Part shown: positions 34,421 to 43,172 of the stretch, in pieces
How positions within the stretch are numbered: position 1 is the stretch's first letter
Layout of the letters: each line of letters starts with the position of its first letter
NCBI RefSeq assembly: GCF_000721495.1
Contig: NZ_JOHY01000005.1
Location: 1 to 64,000, forward strand
DNA from: Streptomyces sp. NRRL F-5123
GTDB lineage: Bacteria; Actinomycetota; Actinomycetes; Streptomycetales; Streptomycetaceae
Reading direction: 5' to 3'
DNA: 64,000 nt
Made by a program: the position numbers and the translations under genes
Notes under the pieces: generated by a model
The model's database searches: none
What the model saw: only the letters and a program-made list of their open reading frames with translations
What the model was told of the DNA's origin: nothing

Positions 34421-35383
34421 TCAGCCCTTGCGGGCCTTGATCTCCGCGGTGAGCTGCGGGACGACCTGGAAGAGGTCGCCGACCACGCCGTAGTCGACGA
34501 GGTCGAAGATCGGGGCCTCGGCGTCCTTGTTGACGGCGACGATCGTCTTGGACGTCTGCATGCCGGCCCGGTGCTGGATGGCGCCGGAGATGCCGTTGGC
34601 GACGTAGAGCTGCGGCGAGACCGACTTGCCGGTCTGGCCGACCTGGTTGCTGTGCGGGTACCAGCCGGCGTCCACCGCGGCGCGCGAGGCGCCGACGGCC
34701 GCGCCGAGGGAGTCGGCCAGCTCCTCGATGAGGGAGAAGTTCTCGGCGCCGTTGACTCCGCGGCCGCCGGAGACCACGATCGCGGCCTCGGTCAGCTCCG
34801 GCCGCCCGGTGGACTGGCGCGGGGTGCGGGAGACGACCTTGGTGCCGGTGGCCAGCTCGCCGAAGACGACCTCCAGCGGCTCGACGGCGCCGGCCGCGGG
34901 AGCGGCCTCGACGGGCGCGGAGTTGGGCTTGACGGTGATGACCGGGACGCCGCGGGTGACGCGCGAGCGGGTCGTGAAGGCGGCGGCGAAGACCGACTGG
35001 GTCGCGACCGGGCCCTCGTCGCCCGCCGTCACGTCGACGGCGTCGGTGATGATGCCCGAGCCGAGCCGCAGCGCGAGCCGCGCGGCGATCTCCTTGCCCT
35101 CGGCGGAGGACGGGACGAGGACGGCGACCGGGGAGACGGCAGCGGCGGCGGCCTGCAGGGCGTCCACCTTGGGCACGACGAGGTAGTCGGTGAATTCCGG
35201 GGCGTCTGCGGTGAGCACCTTGACGGCGCCGTGCTCGGCGAGCACCGGGGCGGCGGTGTCGGCACCGGCGCCGAGGTGGACGGCGACCGGGTCGCCGATC
35301 CGGCGGGCCAGGGTGAGCAGTTCGAGGGTGGGCTTGCGGACGGCGCCGTCCACGTGGTCGACGAGGACGAGGACTTCAGCCAT
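34421..35383 (-). CDS. etfA: Electron transfer flavoprotein alpha subunit
   Basis: The 320-residue protein has the ETF alpha layout: an N-terminal nucleotide-binding-like domain and a C-terminal FAD domain with [29 protein letters not shown] and [20 protein letters not shown]. It accepts electrons from acyl-CoA dehydrogenases together with EtfB and passes them to the quinone pool. It lies 86 bp downstream of etfB in the same direction. Confidence 0.97.
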   Translation of the reverse strand: MAEVLVLVDHVDGAVRKPTLELLTLARRIGDPVAVHLGAGADTAAPVLAEHGAVKVLTADAPEFTDYLVVPKVDALQAAAAAVSPVAVLVPSSAEGKEIAARLALRLGSGIITDAVDVTAGDEGPVATQSVFAAAFTTRSRVTRGVPVITVKPNSAPVEAAPAAGAVEPLEVVFGELATGTKVVSRTPRQSTGRPELTEAAIVVSGGRGVNGAENFSLIEELADSLGAAVGASRAAVDAGWYPHSNQVGQTGKSVSPQLYVANGISGAIQHRAGMQTSKTIVAVNKDAEAPIFDLVDYGVVGDLFQVVPQLTAEIKARKG

Positions 35384-35469
35384 GGGTGCGTTCTCCTGCG
35401 GAAGAAGGGGAGTCGGGGGCGGGAGCGGGCGGACGGGCCCGGGCGCGGCGCGCCGGGCGGGGCCGTCCG

Positions 35470-36255
35470 TCAGATGAACTTCTGCTCCGCGAGGTAGGCG
35501 GCGAGCTGCTTGCCGCCCTCGCCCTCGTCCTTGACGATCGTGCCCGCGGTGCGCGCCGGGCGCTGGGTGGCGTCCTGCACCGCGGTCCAGGCACCGCCGA
35601 GGCCGACATCGGCCGCGTCGATGCCCAGGTCCGACAGGTCCAGGGACTCCACCGGCTTCTTCTTGGCGGCCATGATGCCCTTGAAGGACGGGTAGCGGGC
35701 CTCGCCGGACTGGTCGGTCACCGACACCAGTGCGGGCAGCGACGCCTCCAACTGCTCGCTCGCCGCGTCCCCGTCCCGCCGCCCGGTCACCTTGCCGCCG
35801 GACACCGCGACCTCGGACAGCAGCGTGACCTGCGGGATACCGAGCCGCTCGGCGAGCAGCGCGGGCACCACGCCGGCGGTGCCGTCGGTGGAGGCCATGC
35901 CCGTCACGACCAGGTCGTAGCCGATGTGCTCCACAGCCTTGGCCAGCACCAGCGAGGTGCCGATGGCGTCCGTGCCGTGCAGCTCGTCGTCCTCGACGTG
36001 GACGGCCTTGTCGGCGCCCATCGACAGCGCCTTGCGCAGCGCGTCCCTGGCGTCCTCGGGGCCCACCGTCAGTACGGTGATCTCCGCGTCGTCCGCGGCG
36101 TCCGCGATCTGCAGCGCCTGCTCGACCGCGTACTCGTCCAGCTCCGACAGCAGTCCGTCGACCGCCTCGCGGTCGGTGGTCAGGTCATCGGCGAAGTGGC
36201 GGTCGCCGGTGGCGTCGGGCACGTACTTCACAGCGACTACGATCCTCAAGCTCAC
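35470..36255 (-). CDS. etfB: Electron transfer flavoprotein beta subunit
   Basis: The 261-residue protein begins SLRIVVAVKYVPDA and contains the beta-subunit signature VTGMASTDGTAGVVPALLAERLG. It binds AMP and, with EtfA, forms the soluble electron carrier for fatty-acid beta-oxidation. It is the first gene of the etfBA unit. Confidence 0.97.
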   Translation of the reverse strand: MSLRIVVAVKYVPDATGDRHFADDLTTDREAVDGLLSELDEYAVEQALQIADAADDAEITVLTVGPEDARDALRKALSMGADKAVHVEDDELHGTDAIGTSLVLAKAVEHIGYDLVVTGMASTDGTAGVVPALLAERLGIPQVTLLSEVAVSGGKVTGRRDGDAASEQLEASLPALVSVTDQSGEARYPSFKGIMAAKKKPVESLDLSDLGIDAADVGLGGAWTAVQDATQRPARTAGTIVKDEGEGGKQLAAYLAEQKFI

Positions 36256-36404
36256 GCCTGCTCTCCTACTGCTTCGTCCTGCACGTCTTCGTCAACTGCC
36301 CCGGCAGCGCCCTGGAAGTGCCCCGGAACTGGCAGCATAGGCGCCAGTGGCATCGGCTCCCCGCCGCGTACTGCACGCGTCGCGTCGAGTCCCCTGCGGT
36401 TATA

Positions 36405-36417
36405 TTACTCGCCAGTA
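36405..36417. promoter_or_regulatory. Candidate operator upstream of etfB
   Basis: TTACTCGCCAGTA contains the dyad TACT-N4-AGTA inside the 244 bp leader of etfB, next to an AT-rich TATAT. The dyad resembles TetR-type fatty-acid regulator sites; the binding protein is not known. Confidence 0.4.
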
Positions 36418-36499
36418 CACAGACCGCGCCGCCCCTTCGCAAGGTCCTCGACTGTGACCTGCCCGACGTCCGCGGCACCGGCCCGCCGAGGACGGCCGC

Positions 36500-36826
36500 T
36501 CAGACCGCGGCTGCGAGCGCCGCGATCACGTCGGCTCTGCGCGGCTGCCCGACCGCGCGGCGCACCACCGCGCCGCCGGCATCCAGCACCAGCACGGTCG
36601 GGGTCTTCTCGATCCGCAGCCGCCGGACCAGGCCGAGGTGCGCCTCGGCGTCGATCTCCACGTGCCGCACCCCCTCGATCATCCCGGACACCTCGGCCAG
36701 CACGCGCCGGGTCGCCCGGCAGGGCGCGCAGAACGCGCTGGAGAACTGCACCAGGGTGGCCCGCTCCCCCAGCGGCCCGCCGAGCTCGGCGGCGGCCAGC
36801 CGCTCGGTCTCGTCCGCGGCACCCAT
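36500..36826 (-). CDS. Thioredoxin-like protein
   Basis: The 108-residue protein is a thioredoxin fold with the redox motif FCAPC near residue 33 and the cis-proline in RIEKTPTVLVLD. ATG 36826 follows GAGGAGG. It is cytosolic, with no signal peptide, and could reduce a local partner. It follows a transglutaminase-like gene. Confidence 0.88.
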   Translation of the reverse strand: MGAADETERLAAAELGGPLGERATLVQFSSAFCAPCRATRRVLAEVSGMIEGVRHVEIDAEAHLGLVRRLRIEKTPTVLVLDAGGAVVRRAVGQPRRADVIAALAAAV

Positions 36827-36852
36827 ACGCGTCCTCCTCGGGGCATTGCCGT

Positions 36853-37449
36853 TCAGGGCAGTTCGGTCGGCAGCACGATCCGCGCGCTGCTCGGCGCCGC
36901 CCGCAGGCAGTCCACCACCTGCGACGGCGGCGCCGCGTACACCGTCGGATAGTCGCACTCCCCCAGCTCCGGGCGGACAGGGAAGGCGAGCCGCTCCACG
37001 TCGAGGGAGAAAGCGGCGTCCACACCGGGTTTGTTCCCGCGTGCGTCCACCCTGCTCCAGCGGTCCGCCCCCGGCAGCCGCAGGGCGACCAGGCCGTGGA
37101 CGACGGGGTCGGACCCGTCGTCCTCGGTCAACCGCTGGTAGCACAGGCCCGCCGGGATGCCGCGGGCCCGCAGCAGGGCGGCGAGGGCGTGGGACTTGGC
37201 GTAGCAGATGCCGTTGCGCTGGGCCAGCACGTCGGACGCCCGCCAGGTGACGCGCGGGTCCCCCGAGTCGAAGGAGTGCGGGATCATGTCGCGCACGTAT
37301 TCGTACGCCGTGTGCGCATACTCATGCAGATTGTCGGCGTCCTCGGCGAGGAGCGCGGCCGTCTCGACCACCACCGGGTCGTGGTGGTCGAGGACGTCGT
37401 CAGCCACGAGGAAGGCGGAAAGGTCGGCGGTCTCCGGGATCGGTTCCAT
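36853..37449 (-). CDS. Transglutaminase-like cysteine protease family protein
   Basis: The 198-residue protein has the transglutaminase core with catalytic cysteine in NGICYAKSHALAALLRARG, histidine in VVHGLVALRLPG and aspartate in WSRVDARG. No signal peptide is visible, so it should act in the cytoplasm as a peptidase or amidase on an unknown substrate. Confidence 0.88.
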   Translation of the reverse strand: MEPIPETADLSAFLVADDVLDHHDPVVVETAALLAEDADNLHEYAHTAYEYVRDMIPHSFDSGDPRVTWRASDVLAQRNGICYAKSHALAALLRARGIPAGLCYQRLTEDDGSDPVVHGLVALRLPGADRWSRVDARGNKPGVDAAFSLDVERLAFPVRPELGECDYPTVYAAPPSQVVDCLRAAPSSARIVLPTELP

Positions 37450-37511
37450 GGGCAGACCCTAGGGAGCCGCCGTCCGCAGATCAATCAATTTACCAGTTGT
37501 CGTATATCTAT

Positions 37512-38621
37512 TCAGACGTGCGCGACTTCCTCCGCGATGGCCGCGGCGAAGGCGTCCACGTCCGCCTCCGTGGTGTCGAAAGCGCACATCCAGCGCACCT
37601 CGCCCGTGGACTCGTCCCAGAAGTAGAAGCGGAAGCGCTTCTGCAGCCGCTCGGCGACCTCGCGCGGCAGCACCGCGAAGACGGCGTTGGACTGCACGGA
37701 CCGGGTCACCCGGACGCCCTCGATGCCGCGCACGGCCGCCTCCAGCCGGCGGGCCATCGCGTTGGCGTGCCCGGCGCTGCGCAGCCACAGGTCGCCGGCC
37801 AGCAATGCCTCGAACTGCACCGACACGAAGCGCATCTTGGACGCCAGCTGCATCGACAGCTTGCGCAGATACCGCAGCCCGCGCACCCGCTGCGGGTCCA
37901 GCACGACGACGCACTCGCCGAGCAGCAGCCCGTTCTTGGTGCCGCCGAAGGACAGGATGTCGACGCCCGCCTCGGTGGTGAAACGGGCGAGGGGCACCCC
38001 GAGCGTCGCGGCGGCGTTGGCGAGCCGCGCGCCGTCCATGTGCACCGCGAGGCCCAGTTGGTGGGCGTGGTCGCAGATCGCCGCGACCTCCTGCGGGGTG
38101 TAGCAGGTGCCCAGCTCGGTGGTCTGGGCGATCGACACGACCTGCGGCTGCGCGCGGTGCTCGTCGTCGAAGCCGTACGCCTGCCGGTCGATCAGCTCGG
38201 GAGTGAGCTTGCCGTCCGGGGTGGGGACGGTGAGCAGCTTCAGGCCGCCCACGCGCTCGGGCGCGCCGCACTCGTCCACGTGGATGTGCGCGCTCTCGGC
38301 ACACACCACCGCGCCCCAGCGCTCGGTCACCGCCTGCAGGCCCGTCACGTTGGCGCCCGTGCCGTTGAAGACCGGGAAGACCTCGGCGGTCGGGCCGAAG
38401 TGCCGCCGGAAGACCTCCTGGAGCGCGGCGGTGTACGCGTCCTCGCCGTAGGCGACCTGGTGGCCGCCGTTGGCGAGCGCGAGGGCGGCGAGCACCTCGG
38501 GGTGAACGCCGGCGTAGTTGTCGCTGGCGAAGCCGCGGACGGCCGGGTCGTGCCGGCGTACGGCGTCGGTACGGTCGGCCGGGGTGCCGGCCGGGTCGGT
38601 CACGGTTGGGGCGTCAGCCAC
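37512..38621 (-). CDS. Low-specificity L-threonine aldolase
   Basis: The 369-residue protein is a fold-type I PLP enzyme with FASDNYAGVHPEVL, HMDGARLANAAATLG and the PLP lysine in DILSFGGTKNGLLLG. It cleaves L-threonine or L-allo-threonine to glycine and acetaldehyde. GTG 38621 lies inside the 3' end of the SDR gene, a 22 bp overlap indicating an operon. Confidence 0.93.
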   Translation of the reverse strand: MADAPTVTDPAGTPADRTDAVRRHDPAVRGFASDNYAGVHPEVLAALALANGGHQVAYGEDAYTAALQEVFRRHFGPTAEVFPVFNGTGANVTGLQAVTERWGAVVCAESAHIHVDECGAPERVGGLKLLTVPTPDGKLTPELIDRQAYGFDDEHRAQPQVVSIAQTTELGTCYTPQEVAAICDHAHQLGLAVHMDGARLANAAATLGVPLARFTTEAGVDILSFGGTKNGLLLGECVVVLDPQRVRGLRYLRKLSMQLASKMRFVSVQFEALLAGDLWLRSAGHANAMARRLEAAVRGIEGVRVTRSVQSNAVFAVLPREVAERLQKRFRFYFWDESTGEVRWMCAFDTTEADVDAFAAAIAEEVAHV

Positions 38622-39358
38622 TGGCGGGTCCCGTTCACTTCTGCTGCGTTGCGGTTCCACTGGGTCGCGATCGCCTCGGCGAGGTCGGTCACGTCGGTGA
38701 AGCCGGGGAAGGTCGACTGCGGGCGCTCGGCCCGCAGGCCGTCGTGCACCAGCGCCTTGATCACCAGGACGGTGGCCGCCGCGGTGGGGCCGCCGTCGCC
38801 GCCGAGCCGGCGGAAGGAGTCGCCGAGCGCGAGCGTCCAGGCCTCCGCGGCGGCCTTCGCGGCGGCGTAGGCCGCGTTGCCCGCGGTCGGGCGGCTCGCG
38901 CCCGCGGCGCTGATCAGCACGTAGCGGCCGCCGGGGCTGCGCATGAGCCCGTCGTGGAAGCCCAGCGAGGTGTTCTGAACGGTGCGGACGAGCAGCTGGT
39001 GCAGCACGTCCCAGTCGGCCAGCTCGGTCTCCGGGAAGGACGCCGAGCCGCGCCAGCCGCCCACCAGGTGCACCAGGCCGTCGACCCTGCCGTGGTCCTT
39101 CTCGATCCGGGCCGCCCAGTCCTGGGTGGCCTCCAGGTCGAGCAGGTCGACGATCTCACCGGTGATGTCGGCGCCGCCGGCGTCGTAGCGGGCCGCGTCG
39201 ACGGCCTCGGCCAGCCGCTCGGGGTCGTGGTCCACCGCGACGACGTGGCCGCCCGCGCGGGCGAGCCGCTGCAGCACCGCGCGGCCTGCCGGCCCGCCGG
39301 CGCCCGCCACGGCGATCACGGCTCCGTCGAGACCGCCGGAATACGTGTCGGTCGTCAT
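38600..39358 (-). CDS. Short-chain dehydrogenase/reductase
   Basis: The 252-residue protein has a Rossmann fold with AVAGAGGPAGRAVLQRL (TGxxxGxG variant), VHLVGGWRG, catalytic serine in YVLISAAGAS and the YxxxK pair in AAYAAAKAAAEAW. It is likely an NAD(P)-dependent oxidoreductase. ATG 39358 follows GAGGAGG. Its promoter region has been displaced by the prophage, whose integrase gene ends 23 bp upstream. Confidence 0.87.
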   Translation of the reverse strand: MTTDTYSGGLDGAVIAVAGAGGPAGRAVLQRLARAGGHVVAVDHDPERLAEAVDAARYDAGGADITGEIVDLLDLEATQDWAARIEKDHGRVDGLVHLVGGWRGSASFPETELADWDVLHQLLVRTVQNTSLGFHDGLMRSPGGRYVLISAAGASRPTAGNAAYAAAKAAAEAWTLALGDSFRRLGGDGGPTAAATVLVIKALVHDGLRAERPQSTFPGFTDVTDLAEAIATQWNRNAAEVNGTRQWLTPQP

Positions 39359-39440
39359 CTCCGCCTCCTCGGCCGCACCGGTCACGCGGCACTCCCTACC
39401 AGGCCGGCACCGGTGATCCCCTTGGTGGAAGTAGTAGGCC
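39359..39440. other. Probable attL junction region
   Basis: Chromosomal SDR sequence, including its ribosome binding site, directly abuts the 3' end of the phage serine recombinase gene, so the left junction must lie in or next to this segment. GCACCGGTCAC and GCACCGGTGAT form a short direct repeat here, but I cannot define the core without attR or an empty site. Confidence 0.4.
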
Positions 39441-41346
39441 CACCTGCGCCAGGTTTCACAAGACCCTCCGGTGAATCGTCGATCACGCCGCAAATCTTCA
39501 TGGGGGGCAGAGTGTAGCCATCCGGCGCAAGGACCCCCTCATACTGCCCCAGGGCCTCCAGGGCGAGGGCGTACAGGCCGCCATCGAACCACCGACGAGC
39601 GATGCGGTAGAAGTAGGCCCAGCCCTTCCCACCCATGCGCTCGTCGCGGTTGTAGTCGTGCCACGACTTCTCATGGCGCAGCTTCTCCAGCAGCATTTCA
39701 AAGCACGCGCGATCCTCTGGCTTCGGCTTCGAGCCTCCTTCCAGGATGCTCTTGATCCGCTGCCATTGCTCATCAGAGACACCGACTGGAATCTTGATCT
39801 TGTTACTGCGGTGCCATTCGATCATCGGGTCCTTACTTCCGCCCGATCGCGCAATGGTGTTGTCGCCGACAATCTCCACTCGCACCCGCAGAAGCTCCAG
39901 GATGCGCTTCTTGTCTGCCGGATTCAAGGTCGTCACGTTGGCCTTGACCTGGTCAATCGTCTTCCGCATGGCGTCGGCCCGCTGCTTTTTGCTGTCGACC
40001 TCTTCCAGCCACTCGGCAATGCGATCCTGCTCCTCGCGCAGCTTCTGCTCCTTGGCGGCGATCTCCCCCTTCAGCTCGTCGATCAGCTTCATGTCCATCT
40101 CGTCGTCCTCGTCGAGAGAGGCCGCGAGCATGGCGATCTTCTTCCGTCGAGCGTTGCGCAGAGTGTTCAGCGCGGCATCGATCTCCTTCGAGCGCGCACG
40201 GTAAGACTCGGCTCGCTCGGGAACGCTTCCGAGCCACTTGTCGACCATGCCCATGATGGCCTCGGGGTCGCTTATGAGCTTCGAGACCTCGTCCCACACC
40301 AGCTCTTCGACCTCCTCGCCAGGGATCGGCTTGCAGTCGTGCCCCTCGGCCGCGGTTGCGGGGTTGGAGCACCGGTACGAGAGGTCGTCCGTGTCGTGCC
40401 GGTGCACCCCGTGGCGACCGTGGCCACACACGCTGAAGAGGTGGCCCGACAGGAGGTGACTGCCGTAGTTCGTCCGAGGAGCCCCCTTCATGTCGTCCAG
40501 GACGGCCTCCAGCGCCTTGCGCCGCTCCTCGGATTCGAAAAGGGGGGGCAGCTCCAGGCGGTAGCTCGTCATGATCTCCTCGCCGTCCTCGTTCACGCCG
40601 GAGAAGCTGAAGTCGACGTACCCTCGGACGGCCAGTCGCAGGCGGAGGACCAGGTTGTCTCCCGTCCACTGCTTGCCGGTGCGAGTGAAGCGCTTGAGCT
40701 CGTTCAGAGCGTTGGCGGCTTCCCCGCGGCTCATCTTGCCGTCAACCAGGAACTCAGTCGCCTTGAAGATGTTCTTCTGCTCCGCAGGGTTGATAACCGG
40801 CTCGCCGTCTTCGTCAAGCATGTAGCCGTAGGGCGGCGTACCGCTGGCCCAGCCGCCTCCGGAGACCTTCTTGATCCGGCCACCCATCGTGCGCTCCAGG
40901 ATCAGGGCGTGCTCGACCTCAGCCATGTATGCGAGGAGGGAGAGCTGGATGCCGAACATCTGGTCTTCGGAGTCGATCCGGCCGTCAGCAGTCGCGACGC
41001 GCACGCCGTGGTCGGTGGCGTCGTAGACCCAGCGATGGATGTTGCGCATAGTTCGCCCGATGCGGTCCAGCTTGGCGAACACAACTACGTCGATCAGACC
41101 CGCCGCGATGTCTTCGGTCAGCCGATCCAGCTCGTCTCGGTGTGCAAGTTTGCCAGAGACGCCTCCATCGCAGTACACGTCCACGATGGTGTGGGGCGTA
41201 TGGCGTAGCTGGTACGTGACCCACGCTCGGCTCCGCTCCTCTTGAACGTCTAGGCCGTAGCCGTCGAGCTGCTTGGCAGTGGAAACGCGCAGGTAGATAG
41301 CTACGCGGAGCGTCTTGCGTTTCCGCGGCAGAGTCTTGGTTCGCAT
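39382..41346 (-). CDS. int: Large serine recombinase (phage integrase)
   Basis: The 654-residue protein is a large serine recombinase. The resolvase domain carries the nucleophile S22 in IYLRVSTAKQ and the arginine motif FAKLDRIGRTMRN. The recombinase domain follows (PYGYMLDEDGEPVINPAEQ), then a zinc ribbon region with several Cys/His residues (about 345-385) and a coiled coil (about 440-510) that controls synapsis. It should integrate the phage between attP and attB and, with a directionality factor, excise it. The last residues may cross the attachment junction. Confidence 0.95.
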   Translation of the reverse strand: MRTKTLPRKRKTLRVAIYLRVSTAKQLDGYGLDVQEERSRAWVTYQLRHTPHTIVDVYCDGGVSGKLAHRDELDRLTEDIAAGLIDVVVFAKLDRIGRTMRNIHRWVYDATDHGVRVATADGRIDSEDQMFGIQLSLLAYMAEVEHALILERTMGGRIKKVSGGGWASGTPPYGYMLDEDGEPVINPAEQKNIFKATEFLVDGKMSRGEAANALNELKRFTRTGKQWTGDNLVLRLRLAVRGYVDFSFSGVNEDGEEIMTSYRLELPPLFESEERRKALEAVLDDMKGAPRTNYGSHLLSGHLFSVCGHGRHGVHRHDTDDLSYRCSNPATAAEGHDCKPIPGEEVEELVWDEVSKLISDPEAIMGMVDKWLGSVPERAESYRARSKEIDAALNTLRNARRKKIAMLAASLDEDDEMDMKLIDELKGEIAAKEQKLREEQDRIAEWLEEVDSKKQRADAMRKTIDQVKANVTTLNPADKKRILELLRVRVEIVGDNTIARSGGSKDPMIEWHRSNKIKIPVGVSDEQWQRIKSILEGGSKPKPEDRACFEMLLEKLRHEKSWHDYNRDERMGGKGWAYFYRIARRWFDGGLYALALEALGQYEGVLAPDGYTLPPMKICGVIDDSPEGLVKPGAGGPTTSTKGITGAGLVGSAA

Positions 41347-41364
41347 GATTCCCCCACGTGGCTG

Positions 41365-41409
41365 GGCGCGCGAACGCGCGAAGCCCCCCGCGCCTGTCGG
41401 CCGGGGGGC
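41365..41409 (-). terminator. Double hairpin upstream of the integrase gene
   Basis: GCGCG-AAC-style inverted repeat (41366-41380) and a stem GCCCCCCG/CGGGGGGC (41383-41390 with 41402-41409) occupy the gap between the early cluster and the integrase. It is a likely terminator or attenuator; it lacks the hammerhead core. Confidence 0.55.
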
Positions 41410-41439
41410 GCGTTCACGCCGTGTGTAACTGTAGCTGGA

Positions 41440-41550
41440 TTAGTGCAACTTGACCACCGGGCCAAGGAGGATCCGCGCGAGGCGTTCCCGCTCTGCCGGC
41501 GTCCATGTCGTCTTCCGCCACTCGACGGTCACCGCGGGCCTGTCGCTCAC
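41440..41550 (-). CDS. Small prophage protein (36 aa)
   Basis: The frame begins GTG at 41550, overlapping the previous stop as GTGA, and encodes a basic peptide with WRKTTWTPAERERLARILLG. Coupling to the upstream gene and the helical pattern support a real gene; function unknown. Confidence 0.55.
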   Translation of the reverse strand: MSDRPAVTVEWRKTTWTPAERERLARILLGPVVKLH

Positions 41551-41951
41551 GGTGCCACCCAGCCGTTGTTGCTGGTCGCCCGGCGGTGCGGCTGGCCGTA
41601 GTGATCCACGGGGTCACCGCAGATGAAGCACGGACCGTTCTTCATGAACTCGGCCTCTATGCGCGCGCGGTCGAGCTCGTTCACGTGGTAGACCGCGGTG
41701 CCGTACTTGGCCTCCAGCAAGTTGAACTCCACGCGGAGGCGGTCAGCCTCCCGACTCAGTCCGAGGCCGGTGTGGAAGATCCGCTTCGGGCGCCGGCCAC
41801 GCAGCCGGCCGAAGGCGGCCACACCATGCAGGGTGTAGACGTTCTCGCGGTTGAACTCGGGGTAGCGGCGCGCCTGGTGGAACCCGTAGACGATCAGGAT
41901 GTCCTCGGGCGTGATCGGGTCGAGCGACTGGAACTCCTGCGTCACTTGCAC
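41547..41951 (-). CDS. Prophage protein with CxxC motif
   Basis: The 134-residue protein has an N-terminal helical/strand region (ITPEDILIVYGFHQARRYPE) and a C-terminal CFICGDPVDHYGQPH motif that may bind zinc and resembles part of an HNH finger, though the nuclease core is incomplete. GTG 41951 lies in a TGTGYAAGTG element; GTG 41945 is an alternative. Confidence 0.6.
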   Translation of the reverse strand: MQVTQEFQSLDPITPEDILIVYGFHQARRYPEFNRENVYTLHGVAAFGRLRGRRPKRIFHTGLGLSREADRLRVEFNLLEAKYGTAVYHVNELDRARIEAEFMKNGPCFICGDPVDHYGQPHRRATSNNGWVAP

Positions 41952-42172
41952 ACTGCCCGGTTTTCGAACGACGCCCGCGACTCGGACGTCAGGTGGAACC
42001 CGCCGAAGTCGCAGGCGTGCACCCGGTGCTCGATCTTCAGACCCCGCCTGCTGCCGGCGGCGTCACCGCGCCTGCTCCGCTTGGCCTGCGCCCGCCCGAG
42101 CGCCTTCTCGGCGTTGCGCGAGCTCATGAAGTCCCGCTTCCCGCACTTGCACGTCTTCCAGTCGCACGTCAC
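41942..42172 (-). CDS. Zinc-ribbon-like actinophage protein
   Basis: The 76-residue basic protein starts CDWKTCKCGKRDFMSSRNAE and has a second cysteine in HACDFGGFHLT. I recognise the pattern as a recurring small actinophage protein, probably nucleic-acid binding. It overlaps both neighbours by a few bases. Confidence 0.68.
   Translation of the reverse strand: MTCDWKTCKCGKRDFMSSRNAEKALGRAQAKRSRRGDAAGSRRGLKIEHRVHACDFGGFHLTSESRASFENRAVCK
41943..41952 (-). promoter_or_regulatory. Dispersed phage element (stoperator-like)
   Basis: TGTGCAAGTG followed by ACGC, oriented with leftward transcription. It overlaps the first codons of the 41547-41951 gene. Confidence 0.5.
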
Positions 42173-42672
42173 AGCTCTTGGATTCCCTTCGCTCCGCCCG
42201 TCCTGCGGGTCGTCTTCTTCTTCGTCTTCAGGCTCGGGTCGTCCTTCGTGAACTTGTCACACTTACACGACAGGATGTGGCACTTGCCGCGGGACGACCC
42301 GTCGATTGCGTGGTTGTTCGGGCTGTGCCCGCACTCGGGGTTCCAGCAGTAGCCGGGCCAGCCCTCCGCCTTGCCATCGGCGTTGGCCAGGATGATCCCC
42401 GACGAGGTGAGCGGCACGACCCGGCCGGTCCCTCCGATGTGCACCTTCTTGGCAAAGGCTTCCGCCTCGGCCGCGGCTCCGAAGGGGCCGATGTTCAGGC
42501 CCTTCGTGCCATCAGCCCAGGTGTGGACCAGGACGACGAGGTCGCGCATCTGGAGCATGTCGCCGATCTCCTTGATCAGCGCCTTCGCCATCTGCTCGGG
42601 ACCCTCGAAGGTCTCGTCATCCATGATGTCGACGACCCTCTTGATCTCGTGCGTCCTAGGGGTGATCCTCAC
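42169..42672 (-). CDS. Prophage protein with C-terminal zinc cluster
   Basis: The 167-residue protein begins at GTG 42672, which overlaps the upstream stop codon as GTGA. Residues about 40-110 look like a mixed alpha/beta domain; near 118-150 a cysteine/histidine cluster (CWNPECGHSPNNH, CHILSCKCDKF) should bind zinc, followed by a Lys/Thr-rich tail. Function unknown; nucleic-acid binding is possible. Confidence 0.65.
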   Translation of the reverse strand: MRITPRTHEIKRVVDIMDDETFEGPEQMAKALIKEIGDMLQMRDLVVLVHTWADGTKGLNIGPFGAAAEAEAFAKKVHIGGTGRVVPLTSSGIILANADGKAEGWPGYCWNPECGHSPNNHAIDGSSRGKCHILSCKCDKFTKDDPSLKTKKKTTRRTGGAKGIQEL

Positions 42673-42872
42673 GGACGCTCGCCCTCGGGAACGTCCTCGA
42701 CGTCGACCACCTCGCACCAGGACTCGACGTACTCGGCGACTTCCTGCTCGACCAGCTCGCTGGCCTCCGCCTCGTCCTTGCCCTCCGGGTCGAAGTCGTC
42801 GTCGACCTCGAAGTAGGCGGTCCTCTCGGTGTTGATGTAGGGGCCGCTCACGCTGACCTTCAGGTACTTCAT
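42669..42872 (-). CDS. Small acidic prophage protein
   Basis: The 67-residue protein begins MKYLKVSVSGPYINTERTAY and then becomes very acidic (EGKDEAEASELVEQEVAEY). It overlaps the upstream gene by ATGA. Acidic early phage proteins often mimic DNA or inhibit host factors, but nothing specific is visible. Confidence 0.62.
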   Translation of the reverse strand: MKYLKVSVSGPYINTERTAYFEVDDDFDPEGKDEAEASELVEQEVAEYVESWCEVVDVEDVPEGERP

Positions 42873-43081
42873 CAGCCGACCACCAGGTCCGCGGCGCGGG
42901 CCGAGCGAGCGATGCGGATCTGCTCGCGGGCGTGCTCGATGTCGTTACGGAAGTGGTCGACGATCTCCTGCTTCGCCTCGGTGAGCGTCAGCGGGGTCGC
43001 ATACTCGGAGGCGAACTTGATGGGGAGGATCTTGGGAAACGCTGCGTCGCTCCAGTCGACGAAGAACTTCTCGCGGGCCAC
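42872..43081 (-). CDS. Small prophage protein
   Basis: The 69-residue protein starts at GTG 43081 after GAGGAG (AREKFFVDWSDAAFPKI...) and ends in a helical region IVDHFRNDIEHAREQIRIA. ATG 43108 in the same frame is rejected because it falls inside the ribozyme core and lacks a ribosome binding site. It is the first gene after ribozyme A. Confidence 0.62.
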   Translation of the reverse strand: MAREKFFVDWSDAAFPKILPIKFASEYATPLTLTEAKQEIVDHFRNDIEHAREQIRIARSARAADLVVG

Positions 43082-43103
43082 TGTGTGCTCCTCTCGTCCG
43101 GCT

Positions 43104-43159
43104 GCCATCGTCAGGAGGTGGGCGCCACCCCACCCCGACCCCCTTACGGGGGTTTCGGC
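43104..43159 (-). ncRNA. Hammerhead ribozyme A (type II)
   Basis: On the minus strand the order is GCC, GAAA, stem III CCCCC/GGGGG with loop GUAA, UC, an 8 bp stem I with loop GUGGCG, CUGACGA, then U and GGC. Predicted cleavage is between 43137 and 43136. One U is inserted between the core and stem II, so this copy is slightly degenerate. Confidence 0.75.
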
Positions 43160-43161
43160 GA

Positions 43162-43171
43162 CACTTACACA
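43162..43171 (-). promoter_or_regulatory. Dispersed phage element (stoperator-like)
   Basis: TGTGTAAGTG followed by TCGC, joined directly to the 5' side of ribozyme A and just after the upstream stop codon. Confidence 0.6.
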
Positions 43172-43172
43172 T

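Noticed and set aside
41365..41409. Hairpin region before the integrase as an eleventh ribozyme
   Set aside because: It has no GAAA plus CUGANGA core; two plain hairpins explain it.
42254..42268. TGTAAGTGTGAC inside the 42169-42672 gene as a further dispersed element
   Set aside because: It encodes the cysteine-rich CKCDK motif in frame, so the match is explained by the protein sequence.
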